A stretch of 64,000 nucleotides of DNA from an uncultured Planctomycetia bacterium (lineage in GTDB: Bacteria; Planctomycetota; UBA1135; GCA-002686595), in NCBI GenBank assembly GCA_937952135.1, contig CALFYL010000345.1:16013-80012 (forward strand). Direction: 5' to 3'. The position numbers and the translations under genes were made by a program. How positions within the stretch are numbered: position 1 is the stretch's first letter; the number at the start of each line of letters is the position of its first letter. This document shows, one piece after another, positions 38,498-54,449 of the stretch. The notes beneath the pieces were generated by a model. The model saw only the letters and a program-made list of their open reading frames with translations, ran no database searches and was not told the origin of the DNA.

Positions 38498-40626
38498 GCG
38501 CTCGCGCCCTCGAGCTCCACGAGGTAGCCGAACTCGCGCAGCAGCGTCGCGAGGCGGCGCGGTGCGTAGCGCGACTTGAGCTGCAGCCGGTGCTCGTCGA
38601 GCACCTCGCGGACGAAGCTCTTCACACCCGCGTCCTGCTGGAAGCGCCGCAGCGTGTCCGCATCCTCGCCGCGCAGCACGAGCTTCGCGTCGAGGATCAT
38701 CAGCCCCGCGCGGTTGGCCCAGTCGCGCAGCGAATACAGCACGTTCTGCGGCGTCGGCGTGCGCGACTGGTTTCGAAGCGTCGACAGGATGCGCGCGAGG
38801 TGCATGCCCTCCGACAGCGCGCGCTGCACGGAGCGTTCGTGGATGCGGAAGTGCAGCGTCTCGCCCTGCTTCTCGCGCACGCAGAAGCGATCGAGTTCGT
38901 GCACCAGCTCGGCGTCGTCGCCGGTCGGGAACAGCACGACTTCGAAGTCGGGCGTGACGATCAGGCTGCCGAGCATCGGCGGCGAGTGCGGCGAACCGTC
39001 GGCGAGCCCGAGCAGCTTCGCGCCGACGCGCGTGAGGCGCATGGCCACGGGCCGGCCGCCCTTGTCGTAGCCGAGGTCGACCAGGCCGAGCAGGTACAGG
39101 CGCTGGCGCACCCAGCGCGAGATGTTCCACGCGAGGCGCTGCGGATCTTCCATCGGCGCGTAGCCCGCCGCGCCCGTGCGCGAGGACATCGCTTGCTCGA
39201 CGGCGAGTTGATCGAGGCTCGCGAGGTAGGTGTTGCGCGAGAGGAACGGCAGGTACATCAAGTCGTACCAGACCAGCGGCTCGACGCGCTTGAGCAGGCG
39301 CATGAAGATGCGCCGCAGGTGCGACTGATGGCGCCAATCGCCGGCGACGTCGCGCTCCTCCACGACGTACTCGACGAGCAGTTCGAGCTTCTGCTCGAGG
39401 CTGCGCTGCTCCCACGCGCGGCCCTCGTTCGTCATCGCGAAGGTGCGCTCGCCCGTGGACTCGATCAGGCCGAAGCTGCGCGTGAACTCGAAGATGAAGT
39501 CGAGCACCGCGGCGCGCGTGAGCTCGCGGCCCGGGTTGGGGATCAGCTCTTCCTGGATGCGCTTCTCGGTGGTCTTGAAGATCTCGCCGCGCACCGTGAA
39601 GCGCACGTTGTGCTCGAGCAGGTAGCCCATGAAGCGCGAGATGTTCGACACGAGGTCGACGCCGAGCGAGTGCTCTTCGTGCGGCCGGTCGGGGTCGCTG
39701 GGAACCGCGACGCGGCGCAGCCACGCGAGCGCGACCTCGTTGAAGATCAGCAGCGTCTCGTCGCCGTGTTGCAGGCCGTAACGCGTCAGCTCCAGCCGCT
39801 CGACGGTGCCGACCAGCGACTCCTCGAGCACCGCCTTCCAGCGCGCGCCGTTCCACGCCGATTGCTCGGCCTCCATGCGCTCGAACAGCGAGCGCGGCAG
39901 CAAGCCGCCGAACTGGATCACGCACTTCTCGACGAGCGGCCGCACGTCCTCCGGCAAGCGCTCGATGCGCGCCACCGCCGCCGCCTCGTTGGAGTACATC
40001 TTGTACATCTCGCGCAGGCGCGTCGGAGAAGTGCGCCGGCTGCGCGACGGGTCGTCGTACTGGCGGTCGAGGAATCCGCGCAGCGTCAGCATGTCGAACA
40101 CGCCGCGCCGCTTCGCGCGCTGCTGGCGCAGCAGCGCGTCGCCGAGCTCCACCGGCAGCGCGAAGGCGCTCGAGTCGCCCTTGTGCGGCTTGCGTTCGGG
40201 CGCGTCGACGATCAGTCCGTGGCGCTTGAGCGTCTCGAGCGCCGAGTCGATCTCGAAGCTCGAGAGCCCCGTGAGCGACTTGTCGGCTTCCAGTTCGGAC
40301 GCGCTGCGCGTGTAGTTCGGCGCTTCGAGGAACGGCCCCATGACGCGCGTCGCGCGCCGGCCGAGCGTGCCCAGCCGCGCTTCGACGCACTCGCCGTCGC
40401 CCATCCAGCCCGCCAGCACGCGGCGCAGCTCACCGGGGTTCGACGGCGGCGGCGCGGCGTCCGCGGGCGCCCAGAAGCGGTGCAGCTCCGCGAGCTCCTG
40501 GGCGTTCGCCGCGTCGAGCCGCGCCGCCAGCCGCGAGCGCGACTGCGCCGGCCGAGGGCTCGCTCCGCCGCCGCTCGAAGCGCTCGCGGCGTCGAAGGAC
40601 GGGCTGCGCGGATCCTCGTAGTTCAC
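38494..40626 (-). CDS. XPB/Ssl2 N-terminal-domain-like protein, partner of the XPB helicase
   Basis: A 710-aa protein without helicase motifs. Its C-terminal 220 residues contain SLIVTPDFEVVLFPTGDDAELV and HFRIHERSVQRALSEGMHL, which match the helicase-associated XPB/Ssl2 N-terminal domain (the Helicase_C_3 family). The first 450 residues are helical with winged-helix-like parts (SSFEIDSALETLKRHGLIV). In actinobacteria such proteins are found beside bacterial XPB; here it follows xpb with a GTGA overlap, so a complex is likely. The GTG start is fixed by that overlap. Its biochemical role is not established. Confidence 0.82.
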   Translation of the reverse strand: MNYEDPRSPSFDAASASSGGGASPRPAQSRSRLAARLDAANAQELAELHRFWAPADAAPPPSNPGELRRVLAGWMGDGECVEARLGTLGRRATRVMGPFLEAPNYTRSASELEADKSLTGLSSFEIDSALETLKRHGLIVDAPERKPHKGDSSAFALPVELGDALLRQQRAKRRGVFDMLTLRGFLDRQYDDPSRSRRTSPTRLREMYKMYSNEAAAVARIERLPEDVRPLVEKCVIQFGGLLPRSLFERMEAEQSAWNGARWKAVLEESLVGTVERLELTRYGLQHGDETLLIFNEVALAWLRRVAVPSDPDRPHEEHSLGVDLVSNISRFMGYLLEHNVRFTVRGEIFKTTEKRIQEELIPNPGRELTRAAVLDFIFEFTRSFGLIESTGERTFAMTNEGRAWEQRSLEQKLELLVEYVVEERDVAGDWRHQSHLRRIFMRLLKRVEPLVWYDLMYLPFLSRNTYLASLDQLAVEQAMSSRTGAAGYAPMEDPQRLAWNISRWVRQRLYLLGLVDLGYDKGGRPVAMRLTRVGAKLLGLADGSPHSPPMLGSLIVTPDFEVVLFPTGDDAELVHELDRFCVREKQGETLHFRIHERSVQRALSEGMHLARILSTLRNQSRTPTPQNVLYSLRDWANRAGLMILDAKLVLRGEDADTLRRFQQDAGVKSFVREVLDEHRLQLKSRYAPRRLATLLREFGYLVELEGASA

Positions 40627-42445
40627 GACGCGGTCCCCGTGGAGGCGGCGCCGTTCGCTCGCGTCGCGCTGCCCGCGCACGACTGCGACGCGCCGTCAGG
40701 GAGCTGCGACGCCTCGACGATTTCGTAGCTGTAGCCCTGTTCGGTGAGGAACAGTTGACGCTTCTCGGAGAACTCCTGGTCGCGCGACCCGAGCGTCACC
40801 ACGGAGTAGAACGCGGCCGCGGAACCGTCGCTCTTCGGGCGCAGGATGCGGCCGAGCCGCTGCGCCTCCTCCTGCCGCGAGCCGAAGGTGCCGGAGATCT
40901 GGATCGCGACGTTGGCCTCGGGCAAGTCGACGGCGAAGTTGCCGACCTTCGACACGATGAGCACGCTGATCTCGCCGGACTTGAAGGCCGCGTAGAGACG
41001 CTCGCGCTCCGACGACGGCGTCTTGCCCATGATCAGCGGCGCGTCGAGCCGCCGCGCGAGCGCGTTCAGCTGGTCGATGTACTGCCCGATGATCAGGATG
41101 CGGCCGCCGGCGTGCCGGGCGATCAGGCGCTCGACGACTTCGGTCTTGGCCGGGTTCTCGGAGGCGACGCGGAACTTCGCGCGCGCGCTCGCGGCGATGT
41201 AGGTCGGCTTCAGCGCGGCGTCGAGCGGCACGCGCACCTCGGTGCACGTGGCGGTGGCGATGAAGCCCTGGCCTTCGAGCACCTTCCAGGGCACGTCGTA
41301 GCGCTTCGGCCCGATCAAGCAGAACACTTCGTCCTCCTTGCCGTCCTCGCGCACGAGCGTCGCGGTCAGTCCGAGCCGCCGGCGCGCCTGCAGGTCCGCG
41401 GTCGCGCGGAACACGGGCGCGGGGAGCAAGTGCACTTCGTCGTACACGACGAGGCCCCAGTTCTCCTTGCTGAACAGGTCGAAGTGCTCGAACTGTTCGG
41501 TCTTCGAACGCCGCCAGGTGAGCATCTGGTAGGTCGTGATCGTGACCGGAGCGACGCACTTGTGCTCGCCCGTGTACTCGGCGACCTGCTCGGGCGCGAG
41601 CTGCGTCTTGTCGAGGATCTCCTCGCGCCACTGGCGCACCGCGACGGTGTTCGTCGTGAGGATCAGCGTCTTCGCGCCCACGAGGCTCATCACGTACAGC
41701 CCGACGACCGTCTTTCCGGCGCCGCACGGGAGCACGATGACTCCGTTGCCCCCCGCGACCGAACCGCCCGCATGGAACGTGTCGCCCGCGGCGCGCTGGT
41801 AGGGCCGCAATCCGAAGGCCGAGCCGTGCAGGGTCGCGCCACGCAGCGCGATCTCGAGCCGGTCGCCCTCGACATAGCCGCCGCGGTCCTCGACCGGATA
41901 GCCGATCTTGATCAGCGTCTGCTTGATCGAGCCGCGCGAGAGCGGATCGACCCACACGCGCTTGCCTTCGTCGACCGAGCACAGCTTGCGAACCGCTTCG
42001 TGGCCCAGCGCCTCGCGCAGAGCATCGGCCGAATGCGAGACGAGCTCGAAACGCGCGGCGCCGCTCCCGTCGTCGCGCCGCTCGATGCGCAGCAGGCCGT
42101 AGCGCGAGATCCAATCGCGGATGTCGGCGACGACGCGCTGCGGCACCGGCACGCACGAGAAGTCCTCCAGCGTCTGCGCGATCGCATCGGCGCTCACGCC
42201 CAGCGCGGCCGCGTTCCAGATCGAAACCGGAGTGATGCGGTACGTGTGCAGGTAGTCGGGGCTCTTCTCGAGCTCCGCAAAGGCGCTCAACGCGTCGCGC
42301 GCGGCCGCGAAACGCGGGTGCTCTTCGGTGAGCGGCTGGCCGGCTTCGTCGCGCACGGGCCGGCCCTTGGCGTCGACCACGGCGCGCACGGTGTGCAGCA
42401 TCAGCGAGCGGTCGCTCTGCACGATCAGGGGGTTGTCGGGTCGGA

Positions 42446-42449
<4 letters not shown>
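40623..42449 (-). CDS. XPB-family DNA repair helicase
   Basis: A 608-aa superfamily 2 ATP-dependent DNA helicase of the XPB/Rad25 type. The N-terminal 200 residues form the damage-recognition-like region. The motor follows: Walker A VLPCGAGKTVVGLYV, Walker B LVVYDEVHLLP, motif III GLTATL, and directly after it REDGKEDEVF, which supplies the RED motif typical of XPB. The second motor half ends QRLGRILRPKSDGS. The GTG start overlaps the uvrA stop by four bases, which ties it to excision repair. In archaea XPB works with the nuclease Bax1; no Bax1-like gene is seen here. Confidence 0.9.
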
Positions 42450-48331
<5,882 letters not shown>

Positions 48332-48608
48332 GGATCGGGACGGTGAAAAGCGTTGAGTTCGGGGTGGCTCGTCGACGCTCGCCCGGCCGGAACACGTCGA
48401 GCTTCGACGCGGGCCCGATGGGCTCCGCGCAGCTCTCGGCCAAGGAGAGGCGATCGAGCATGGTAGCAGCCCGAGCAGACCCTCGATAGGCGCCCCGAAC
48501 TCCTTCGACGGCGCCCGGAAGAAGCTTCGCGAGCGAGCGCACATCGCGTGCTCGCGAGGCGCGCCCGCCGAGCGCGCTCTCACCCGCCGCGCGCCGCGCC
48601 GGGAACGC

Positions 48609-49433
48609 TCAGTGCCGGATGCGCTCGGCGATCAAACGGTGCATCGCCGCCGGCGCCGCGACGATGTGCCCGCCGCGCAACCAGTTCTCGCCGCCATCGG
48701 CGTCCGTGACGACGCCGCCCGCTTCGCGCACGAGCAACGCACCCGCGGCGACATCGTGCGGCGCGAGGTGCAGCTCCCAGAATCCGTCGAAGCGTCCCGC
48801 GGCCACGTAGGCGAGGTCGACGGCCGCCGAGCCCATGCGCCGGATGCCGCGCACGGAGTAGAAAAAGCCCTGGAAATTGGCGAGGTTGTCGTGGGCGAGC
48901 TGTCCGCGCCGGTACGGAAATCCGGTGGCGAGGATCGCGTCCTCGAGCGCGAGGCACGGCGACACGCGGAGCGGCGCGCCGTTCAACGTCGCACCGCCGC
49001 CGAGGCGCGCGGCGAAGGTCTCCTGCAGGCGTGGCGCATGCACGACGGCGACGAGCGGCTGGCTGCCGCGCAGCAGCCCCATCGAGACCGCGAAGGCCGG
49101 CAGTTGGTGCACGAAGTTGATCGTTCCGTCGAGCGGGTCGAGGAACCAGCGAAGCTCCTGCGACTCGTCGGCGGCGCGCGCGTCGCGCGTCTCCTCCTCG
49201 GCCTCGATCGCGTGCGTCGGAAACGCCGCGCGGAGCCGCGCGACGAGCGCGCGTTCGCTCGCGACGTCCGCGGCCGTCACGAGGTCGCGCGCGACGCCCT
49301 TCGAAGCGATGTCGCTCGGACGCAGCCGGCCGAAGTGCTCCATCAGGATCGCGCCCGCTTCGTGCGCGGCGCCGACCGCCGTCGCGAGCACCGCGTCGAG
49401 GTCGAGTTCCGCCTCCGGCCGCTCCGCGCTCAC
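48609..49433 (-). CDS. Inositol-monophosphatase-family phosphatase
   Basis: A 274-aa magnesium-dependent phosphatase. The metal-binding motifs are AIEAEEET, then LRWFLDPLDGTINFVHQLP, and the C-terminal WELHLAPHDVAAGALLVREAGG. It would dephosphorylate inositol phosphate or a similar sugar phosphate, histidinol phosphate, or 3'-phosphoadenosine nucleotides; sequence does not settle which. The GTG start overlaps dacB's stop as GTGA. It is the last gene of the galE-dacB group; a 277-base gap then precedes uvrA. Confidence 0.87.
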   Translation of the reverse strand: MSAERPEAELDLDAVLATAVGAAHEAGAILMEHFGRLRPSDIASKGVARDLVTAADVASERALVARLRAAFPTHAIEAEEETRDARAADESQELRWFLDPLDGTINFVHQLPAFAVSMGLLRGSQPLVAVVHAPRLQETFAARLGGGATLNGAPLRVSPCLALEDAILATGFPYRRGQLAHDNLANFQGFFYSVRGIRRMGSAAVDLAYVAAGRFDGFWELHLAPHDVAAGALLVREAGGVVTDADGGENWLRGGHIVAAPAAMHRLIAERIRH

Positions 49434-51124
49434 GCCTTCACGCTCGCGAGCAATTCGCACAGCTCGTCCTGCATCTTCTTCCAGCAGTTCGCGTTGAGCC
49501 CGTCGACGTGCGGATAGTTCACGAGGATCGAGAACACGAAGATCCGCCCGTCCTCGCGCTCGACGAAGCCCGACAGCGCGCTCGCGCCGTTGATGAAGCC
49601 CGTCTTCGCGCGCACGCGGCCCGCGGCCTGCGTGCCCTTCATGCGCGACGACAGCGTGCCGGACACGCCCGCAACCGCGAGCGAGTCGAGATAGCGCCGC
49701 TTGCTCGTCGCATCGCTCGCGAGCACCGCCTCGAGCAGCGCGACGATCTGCCGCGCGCTCACCCGATTCCCGCGCGAGAGCCCCGAACCGTCGAATTGCT
49801 CGAATCCGCCGTCCGTCACTCCCAGGGCCGCCAACGCGTCGCGCGTCGCCCGCGCACCCGCTTCCCGCGTGCCGGCGCCGACGGCGGAATTGCCGAGCGC
49901 CAGCAGGAACTGATCGGCGACCGCGTTCGTCGAGTCGGCGTTGATCTCGTCGAGGTAGGTCCACAGCGGCGTGCGCAGCGTGAACAGCTCGGCGCCGCCC
50001 GGCGGATGGCGCTTGCGGAGCAAGCGCCCCTGCAGCACGAGGCCGCGGCGTTCGAGCGCCGAGCACAGCACGTGGCCGAACAGCAGCACCGGGTCGGGTG
50101 CGGCGAACGCGTCGCTCCACTCCGCGGTGCGCGCCGGCATCGATCCCGACACCAGGACGCCGCCCGTGTTCGCGCCGACGTGCACGACGAGCTTCGGATC
50201 GCTCACGGTGCGGACCCCGAGGCGCTCCTCGAGCCCGTGCCCGCGCGGGAACACGTCGACGCGCGCGAGCTCGCCCACCGTCGTCGGCCGCACGAGCGCC
50301 GAGAGGCACCCGCGGTTCACGCTGAAACCGCCCGAAAGCGCGCAGTATTCGGCCCAATGCTGCTCCGCGGGCGGCCACTGCGGCGCGGGGGCGGGCTCGC
50401 CGAAGGCGCCTTCGTCGAGCACGACGTCGCCGCGAATCGAGCGCACGCCGCGGGCCTCGAGGGCCTCCAGCAGCGGTCGGAACAGATGCTCGACATCGCC
50501 GCGCGAATTCTTGTCGAACAACGGATCGCCCGCCGCGCGCACGACGAGGTCGCCTTCCAGCACGCCGCCAACGATCGGACCCGAGCCTTCGAAGCGCGTC
50601 TCGAAGTTCCAGTTCGGCCCGAGCAGCGCGAGCGCCGCCGCGGTCGTGACCAGCTTCATGTTCGACGCCGGCGTCAAGCTGCGCTCCGCGCCGAGGTCGA
50701 CTTCGCCCACCGCCGCGTTCCCGAACTCGCGCACGCACACCGCCACCGCCGCGTTGCCCGCGTGCACCTTGTTCTTCGACAGCTCGCGCGCGCTCTCGAT
50801 CCAGCGCGCGACGATCGAACGCGAACCCGTCTCGACGTGCCGCAGCACGCCCTGCGCGCGCGGTCGCTGCGGTGGAGCGGCGGGCTTGCCGATCGTCCCG
50901 CGCGCCGCGCCCGAACGGAGGTCGCCCGCCTCGGCGGCGCCAGAAACCAGCGCCCCGCCCGGAGATTCGCTCAGCTCTCCGCCCGGCGGCGCTCCGTCCG
51001 CGAGCACTCCCGCGTCGCGCGGCCAGGTGAGCCACAAGGCGTACACGGCCGCCACGTTCAGCGCCAAGATCAACGCCAAACGCGCCAGCCGGACCACGGG
51101 CCCCGAACGCTTTCTACGCGCCAT
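49430..51124 (-). CDS. dacB: D-alanyl-D-alanine carboxypeptidase/endopeptidase, PBP4 (DacB) family
   Basis: A 564-aa penicillin-binding protein that trims or cuts peptidoglycan cross-links. One membrane anchor lies near residues 12-30 (RLALILALNVAAVYALWL), followed by a Gly/Ala/Pro-rich spacer. The catalytic motifs are SNMK in LTPASNMKLVTTAAAL, SRGN in FDGSGLSRGN, and KTG in RAKTGFINGASALSG. The long insert between the first two is typical of class C PBP4. The ATG at 51124 is chosen because the anchor follows directly. It lies 22 bases after galE. Confidence 0.9.
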   Translation of the reverse strand: MARRKRSGPVVRLARLALILALNVAAVYALWLTWPRDAGVLADGAPPGGELSESPGGALVSGAAEAGDLRSGAARGTIGKPAAPPQRPRAQGVLRHVETGSRSIVARWIESARELSKNKVHAGNAAVAVCVREFGNAAVGEVDLGAERSLTPASNMKLVTTAAALALLGPNWNFETRFEGSGPIVGGVLEGDLVVRAAGDPLFDKNSRGDVEHLFRPLLEALEARGVRSIRGDVVLDEGAFGEPAPAPQWPPAEQHWAEYCALSGGFSVNRGCLSALVRPTTVGELARVDVFPRGHGLEERLGVRTVSDPKLVVHVGANTGGVLVSGSMPARTAEWSDAFAAPDPVLLFGHVLCSALERRGLVLQGRLLRKRHPPGGAELFTLRTPLWTYLDEINADSTNAVADQFLLALGNSAVGAGTREAGARATRDALAALGVTDGGFEQFDGSGLSRGNRVSARQIVALLEAVLASDATSKRRYLDSLAVAGVSGTLSSRMKGTQAAGRVRAKTGFINGASALSGFVEREDGRIFVFSILVNYPHVDGLNANCWKKMQDELCELLASVKA

Positions 51125-51146
51125 GTTCTGCGTGCTCGCGCGACCG

Positions 51147-52190
51147 TCAGCTCGCGTAGCCGCGCGGGTGGCGCGTCGCGAAGTTCCAGGCGTCACGCAC
51201 GATGTCTTCGATCGCCGGCCGAGCGGGCTTCCAGCCGAGCTGCTCGAGCGCGAAGCTCCCGCCGCTCACGAGCCGCGCCGGATCCCCGGGGCGCCGCGCC
51301 ACGACGCGCGCTTCGATCGGCCGCTGCGTCACGCGCCGCGCGGTCTCGATCACTTCGCGCACCGAGAAGCCCTCGCCCGTGCCGAGGTTCGCGGTGATGC
51401 GCCGCGTTCCCGCTTCGAGGCGCTCGAGTGCAAGTCCGTGCGCCTGCGCGAGGTCTTCGACGTGGATGTAGTCGCGCACGCAGGTCCCGTCGGGCGTGTC
51501 GTAGTCGTCGCCGAACACCTGGATCTCCGCGCGCTGGCCGAGGGCGGCCTGCAGCACCAGCGGAATCAGGTGCGTCTCGGGCTCGTGATGCTCGCCCAGC
51601 GAACCGTCGCGCGCCGCGCCGGCTGCGTTGAAGTAGCGCAGCGCCGCGTAGCGCAGGCCATAGGCGTTCGAGAAGTCCTCGAGCATGTGCTCGATGTGCA
51701 GCTTCGTGCGTCCGTAGGGCGAGATCGGCGCCTGCGGGTGCGCCTCGTCGATCGGCAGGCGCACCGGGCTGCCGTAGGTCGCGCAGGTCGACGAGAACAC
51801 GATCTGGTCGCAGCCCGCGGCGCGCATCGCCTCGAGCAGCGTGAACGTCGCGACCACGTTCTCCCGGTAGTACCGCGCGGGGTCGGTGACGGATTCGCCC
51901 ACATAGGCGCGGGCGGCGAAATGGACCACGGCGCGCGGACGATGCTCGGCGAAGAGCGCGTCGAGGGCCGGGCGGTCGAGCAGGTCGCACTGGGCCAGCG
52001 CGGCGGCCGGATTCGCCCTCTGCACCGCTTCTCGGTGGCCGGTGGAAAAATTGTCCACCACGACCACGGGGACGCCGAGGTCCCCGAACAGGCGCACGGT
52101 GTGGCTCCCGATGTAACCCGCGCCGCCGGCGACGAGCACCGGCCGGACCGTGCTCGCAGGACGCTGCGCCGGGCTCTTCGGTTGGGTCAT
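51147..52190 (-). CDS. galE: UDP-glucose 4-epimerase
   Basis: A 347-aa extended short-chain dehydrogenase that interconverts UDP-glucose and UDP-galactose, or the N-acetyl forms. It has the NAD loop VAGGAGYIGSHTVRLF, VHFAARAYVGESV, the catalytic Ser in FSSTCATYG, the YxxxK in YGRTKLHIE, and RYFNAAGA. The ATG has CAGGG close upstream and a possible promoter (CAGACA, 17 bases, TATTCT) just before it. It heads the galE-dacB-phosphatase group, so it may serve envelope sugars. Confidence 0.92.
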   Translation of the reverse strand: MTQPKSPAQRPASTVRPVLVAGGAGYIGSHTVRLFGDLGVPVVVVDNFSTGHREAVQRANPAAALAQCDLLDRPALDALFAEHRPRAVVHFAARAYVGESVTDPARYYRENVVATFTLLEAMRAAGCDQIVFSSTCATYGSPVRLPIDEAHPQAPISPYGRTKLHIEHMLEDFSNAYGLRYAALRYFNAAGAARDGSLGEHHEPETHLIPLVLQAALGQRAEIQVFGDDYDTPDGTCVRDYIHVEDLAQAHGLALERLEAGTRRITANLGTGEGFSVREVIETARRVTQRPIEARVVARRPGDPARLVSGGSFALEQLGWKPARPAIEDIVRDAWNFATRHPRGYAS

Positions 52191-52198
52191 AGCCCTGG

Positions 52199-52227
52199 AG
52201 AATACTGTTTGAAGCCGCGTGTGTCTG
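52199..52227 (-). promoter_or_regulatory. Candidate promoter of galE
   Basis: Minus-strand CAGACA (52222-52227) and TATTCT (52199-52204) are separated by exactly 17 bases, four of six each to the -35 and -10 consensus. The -10 ends eight bases before the ATG, so the transcript would have almost no leader. Confidence 0.45.
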
Positions 52228-52377
52228 GCCGTTTGCGCACCGCGTGAAGGGTCCGTGAGCCCGCCGCTCGCGCCGCCCGGCGATCCGTCGAGTGATCCGT
52301 CCAGTGATGCGCGGACGGCGCAACCGACGCTCGCGCCGGCATCGCCGCGCGATCGCCCCCGGATCGCACCAGGGCCG

Positions 52378-52383
52378 TAGAAT
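52378..52383 (+). promoter_or_regulatory. Possible -10 element of the secreted-protein gene
   Basis: TAGAAT within the only A/T-rich patch of the intergenic region, about 90 bases before the ATG at 52473. No good -35 is present at 16-18 bases. It is offered only as the best guess. Confidence 0.28.
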
Positions 52384-52472
52384 TCACTAATCCTGGGAAC
52401 GGTCGCCCAAGTCCGGCGCTTGCAAGCCCGGTTGGATCTCCTCGTTCCTCTCACCCTCCATCAGGAGTCGTC

Positions 52473-54323
52473 ATGACCAAGATGCGTTCCCTTCGTATCG
52501 CCGCGGCAGCGGCGGCGCTCAGCTCGCTCGCTGCGGCGCAGGACCTCGAGTCCGCCCCCACCTCTCGCAACCAGGCCCCGCCGGCCTCCACCACCCCGAC
52601 CTCCACCACGATCCTGCGCGCCGTCGGCGGCAGCGTGATCTACTCGAGCGTCGCGGCCTCGACCACCTCCGACGTCCCCGGCCTCGTGGGCGTCAAGTTC
52701 ACGGGCACCACGATCGCCTTCGACCGTCCCTACGGCACGAAGGGCGGCCGCTGGCAGCTCAACGCCGACACGGACGCGGCCTCGACCGCCGACGACGTGC
52801 TCCTGATCGACGGCATCGTCGCGCTGCGCGAAGGCGATCAAGCCCCCTGGGCGCCGCTCGGCGAGACCATGGGACCCTTCCAGTCGCGCAACGGCCTCAC
52901 CGAGGCCGGCGACTACGCGGTGAAGAACAACACTTCGTCGTCGGTGAACGACGACTACGTCGCGAAGAACATCGGCGGCGTCTGGACGATCGTCGCGCAG
53001 GAAGCGGCCCAGATCGGCGCGTTCCCCGCGGGCGTCACCTATGACGACACGCTGCAGGGCGTCGTGCTGCTCGACGACGGCACGGTGTTCCTCGAGGCCG
53101 ACGGCATCGACGGCACGGGCATCACGACGACGATCGACGAGGTCTACGTCAGCGAAGGCGCCAGCCCGATCATCCTCGCGCAAGAGCTCGTCACGATCCC
53201 GACCGGCCAGTTCAACGGCCTCAGCGAGACGATCGAGGACATCGACTTCGAGGACGAGTGGTTCACGCCGGACGGCGCGCACTACGTGCTCAAGGGCAAC
53301 CTCACCGGTGCGACGACGACCGACCAGGTTGTGGTTTACGACGGCGCGGTCGTGCTGCAGGAAGGCTTCGACGTCCCCGGCATCGTGGGCGACATCGTCG
53401 CCAGCACCGGCATCGACGAAGTCGCCATGGACTTCGCGGGCAACTGGTGGGCGCGCGGCAATCTCGCCTCGGGCCAGGACTTCGTCGTGCGCCAGGGCGC
53501 GCTGATGGCCAAGGGCGGCGATCCGATCCACACCGGCGCGACCGAGCTGTGGGACGACACGACGTTCTCCGATCTGTTCTTCCTGCACCAAGGCGACAGC
53601 CAGGGCAACTACATCCTCGGCGGCGTCACCGACGCGGCGGACACGTTCGCCAACGGCGTGCTCGTCTACAACAACACGACGGTCGTGTGCCGCGAAGGCG
53701 ACCCGGTCGACCTCGACGGCAACGGCCTGTTCGACGACGGCTTCTTCATCAACACGTTCGGCAACGACGACGTGATCCTGAACGACAACGGCGAGCTCTA
53801 CTTCGTCGCGACGCTGCGTACGTCGAATGCGACGACGACCTCGGTCGCGCAGGTCTACATCTCGATCGACCTCAACGCGCAAGGTCCGGTCGTGTACTGC
53901 ACCGCCGGCACCACGACGAACGGCTGCAACGCCTCGATCAGCGCCTCGGCGCAGCCGAGCGTGACCTTGGCCAACCCGTGCCAGATCGACGTCGCGAACA
54001 TCGAAGGCCAGAAGCTCGGACTGATCTTCTACGGTGTCGACAACACGGGCTTCACCCCCAATCAATGGGGCACGGGCACCAGCTTCCTGTGCGTGAAGTC
54101 GCCGAACCAGCGCACCGGCACGCAGAACTCGGGCGGCACCGCGAACCTCTGCGACGGCGCGTTCACGCTCGACTGGAACGCCTACCAGATCGCGCACCCC
54201 GGCTCGCTCGGCAATCCGTTCCTGGCGGGCGACAAGGTCTACGTGCAGGCGTGGTTCCGCGACCCGCCGGCGCCGAAGACCACGAACCTCTCGGACGCCG
54301 TCGAACTGACGATGCAGCCGTGA
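52473..54323 (+). CDS. Secreted beta-rich protein with recurrent planctomycete-type C-terminal module
   Basis: A 616-aa exported protein with a signal peptide (LRIAAAAAALSSLAAAQ). The body (residues 45-470) is rich in Asp, Thr, Val and Gly with repeated units such as EGDQAPWAPLG, DDVLLIDGIVALR, DQVVVYDGAVVLQ and NGVLVYNNTTVVC, as in beta-propeller or beta-helix proteins. The last 145 residues, from VVYCTAGTTTNGCNASISAS to FRDPPAPKTTNLSDAVEL, are a Cys-containing module that I recall at the end of many secreted proteins in high-GC planctomycetes; it may be a sorting or anchoring domain. AGGAG lies five bases before the ATG. Function unknown. Confidence 0.85.
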   Translation: MTKMRSLRIAAAAAALSSLAAAQDLESAPTSRNQAPPASTTPTSTTILRAVGGSVIYSSVAASTTSDVPGLVGVKFTGTTIAFDRPYGTKGGRWQLNADTDAASTADDVLLIDGIVALREGDQAPWAPLGETMGPFQSRNGLTEAGDYAVKNNTSSSVNDDYVAKNIGGVWTIVAQEAAQIGAFPAGVTYDDTLQGVVLLDDGTVFLEADGIDGTGITTTIDEVYVSEGASPIILAQELVTIPTGQFNGLSETIEDIDFEDEWFTPDGAHYVLKGNLTGATTTDQVVVYDGAVVLQEGFDVPGIVGDIVASTGIDEVAMDFAGNWWARGNLASGQDFVVRQGALMAKGGDPIHTGATELWDDTTFSDLFFLHQGDSQGNYILGGVTDAADTFANGVLVYNNTTVVCREGDPVDLDGNGLFDDGFFINTFGNDDVILNDNGELYFVATLRTSNATTTSVAQVYISIDLNAQGPVVYCTAGTTTNGCNASISASAQPSVTLANPCQIDVANIEGQKLGLIFYGVDNTGFTPNQWGTGTSFLCVKSPNQRTGTQNSGGTANLCDGAFTLDWNAYQIAHPGSLGNPFLAGDKVYVQAWFRDPPAPKTTNLSDAVELTMQP

Positions 54324-54416
54324 GTTAGCGGCCGAGCGGCTCGCGAAACTCTGCTCGCGAGCTGAAGCTCGCTCGGGATCCTCTACCGGACAGCCAAAGG
54401 GCTGTCCGGTTTCGTT
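54256..54416 (+). repeat. Direct repeat, copy 1: 3' end of the secreted-protein gene plus terminator
   Basis: The first copy starts in the last 22 or so codons of the secreted-protein gene and runs through its stop and terminator. Its first 92 bases are identical to copy 2 at an offset of 194; beyond that the linker differs while both hairpins are kept. Confidence 0.9.
54385..54416 (+). terminator. Terminator of the secreted-protein gene
   Basis: A perfect 11-bp stem, ACCGGACAGCC and its complement, closes an AAAG loop at 54385-54410 and is followed by TTCGTT. A second smaller hairpin (GCTCGCGA/TCGCGAGC) stands between the stop codon and this one. Confidence 0.8.
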
Positions 54417-54449
54417 CGCGCTCAACGCGCGAACGAACCGAGGCTTACC

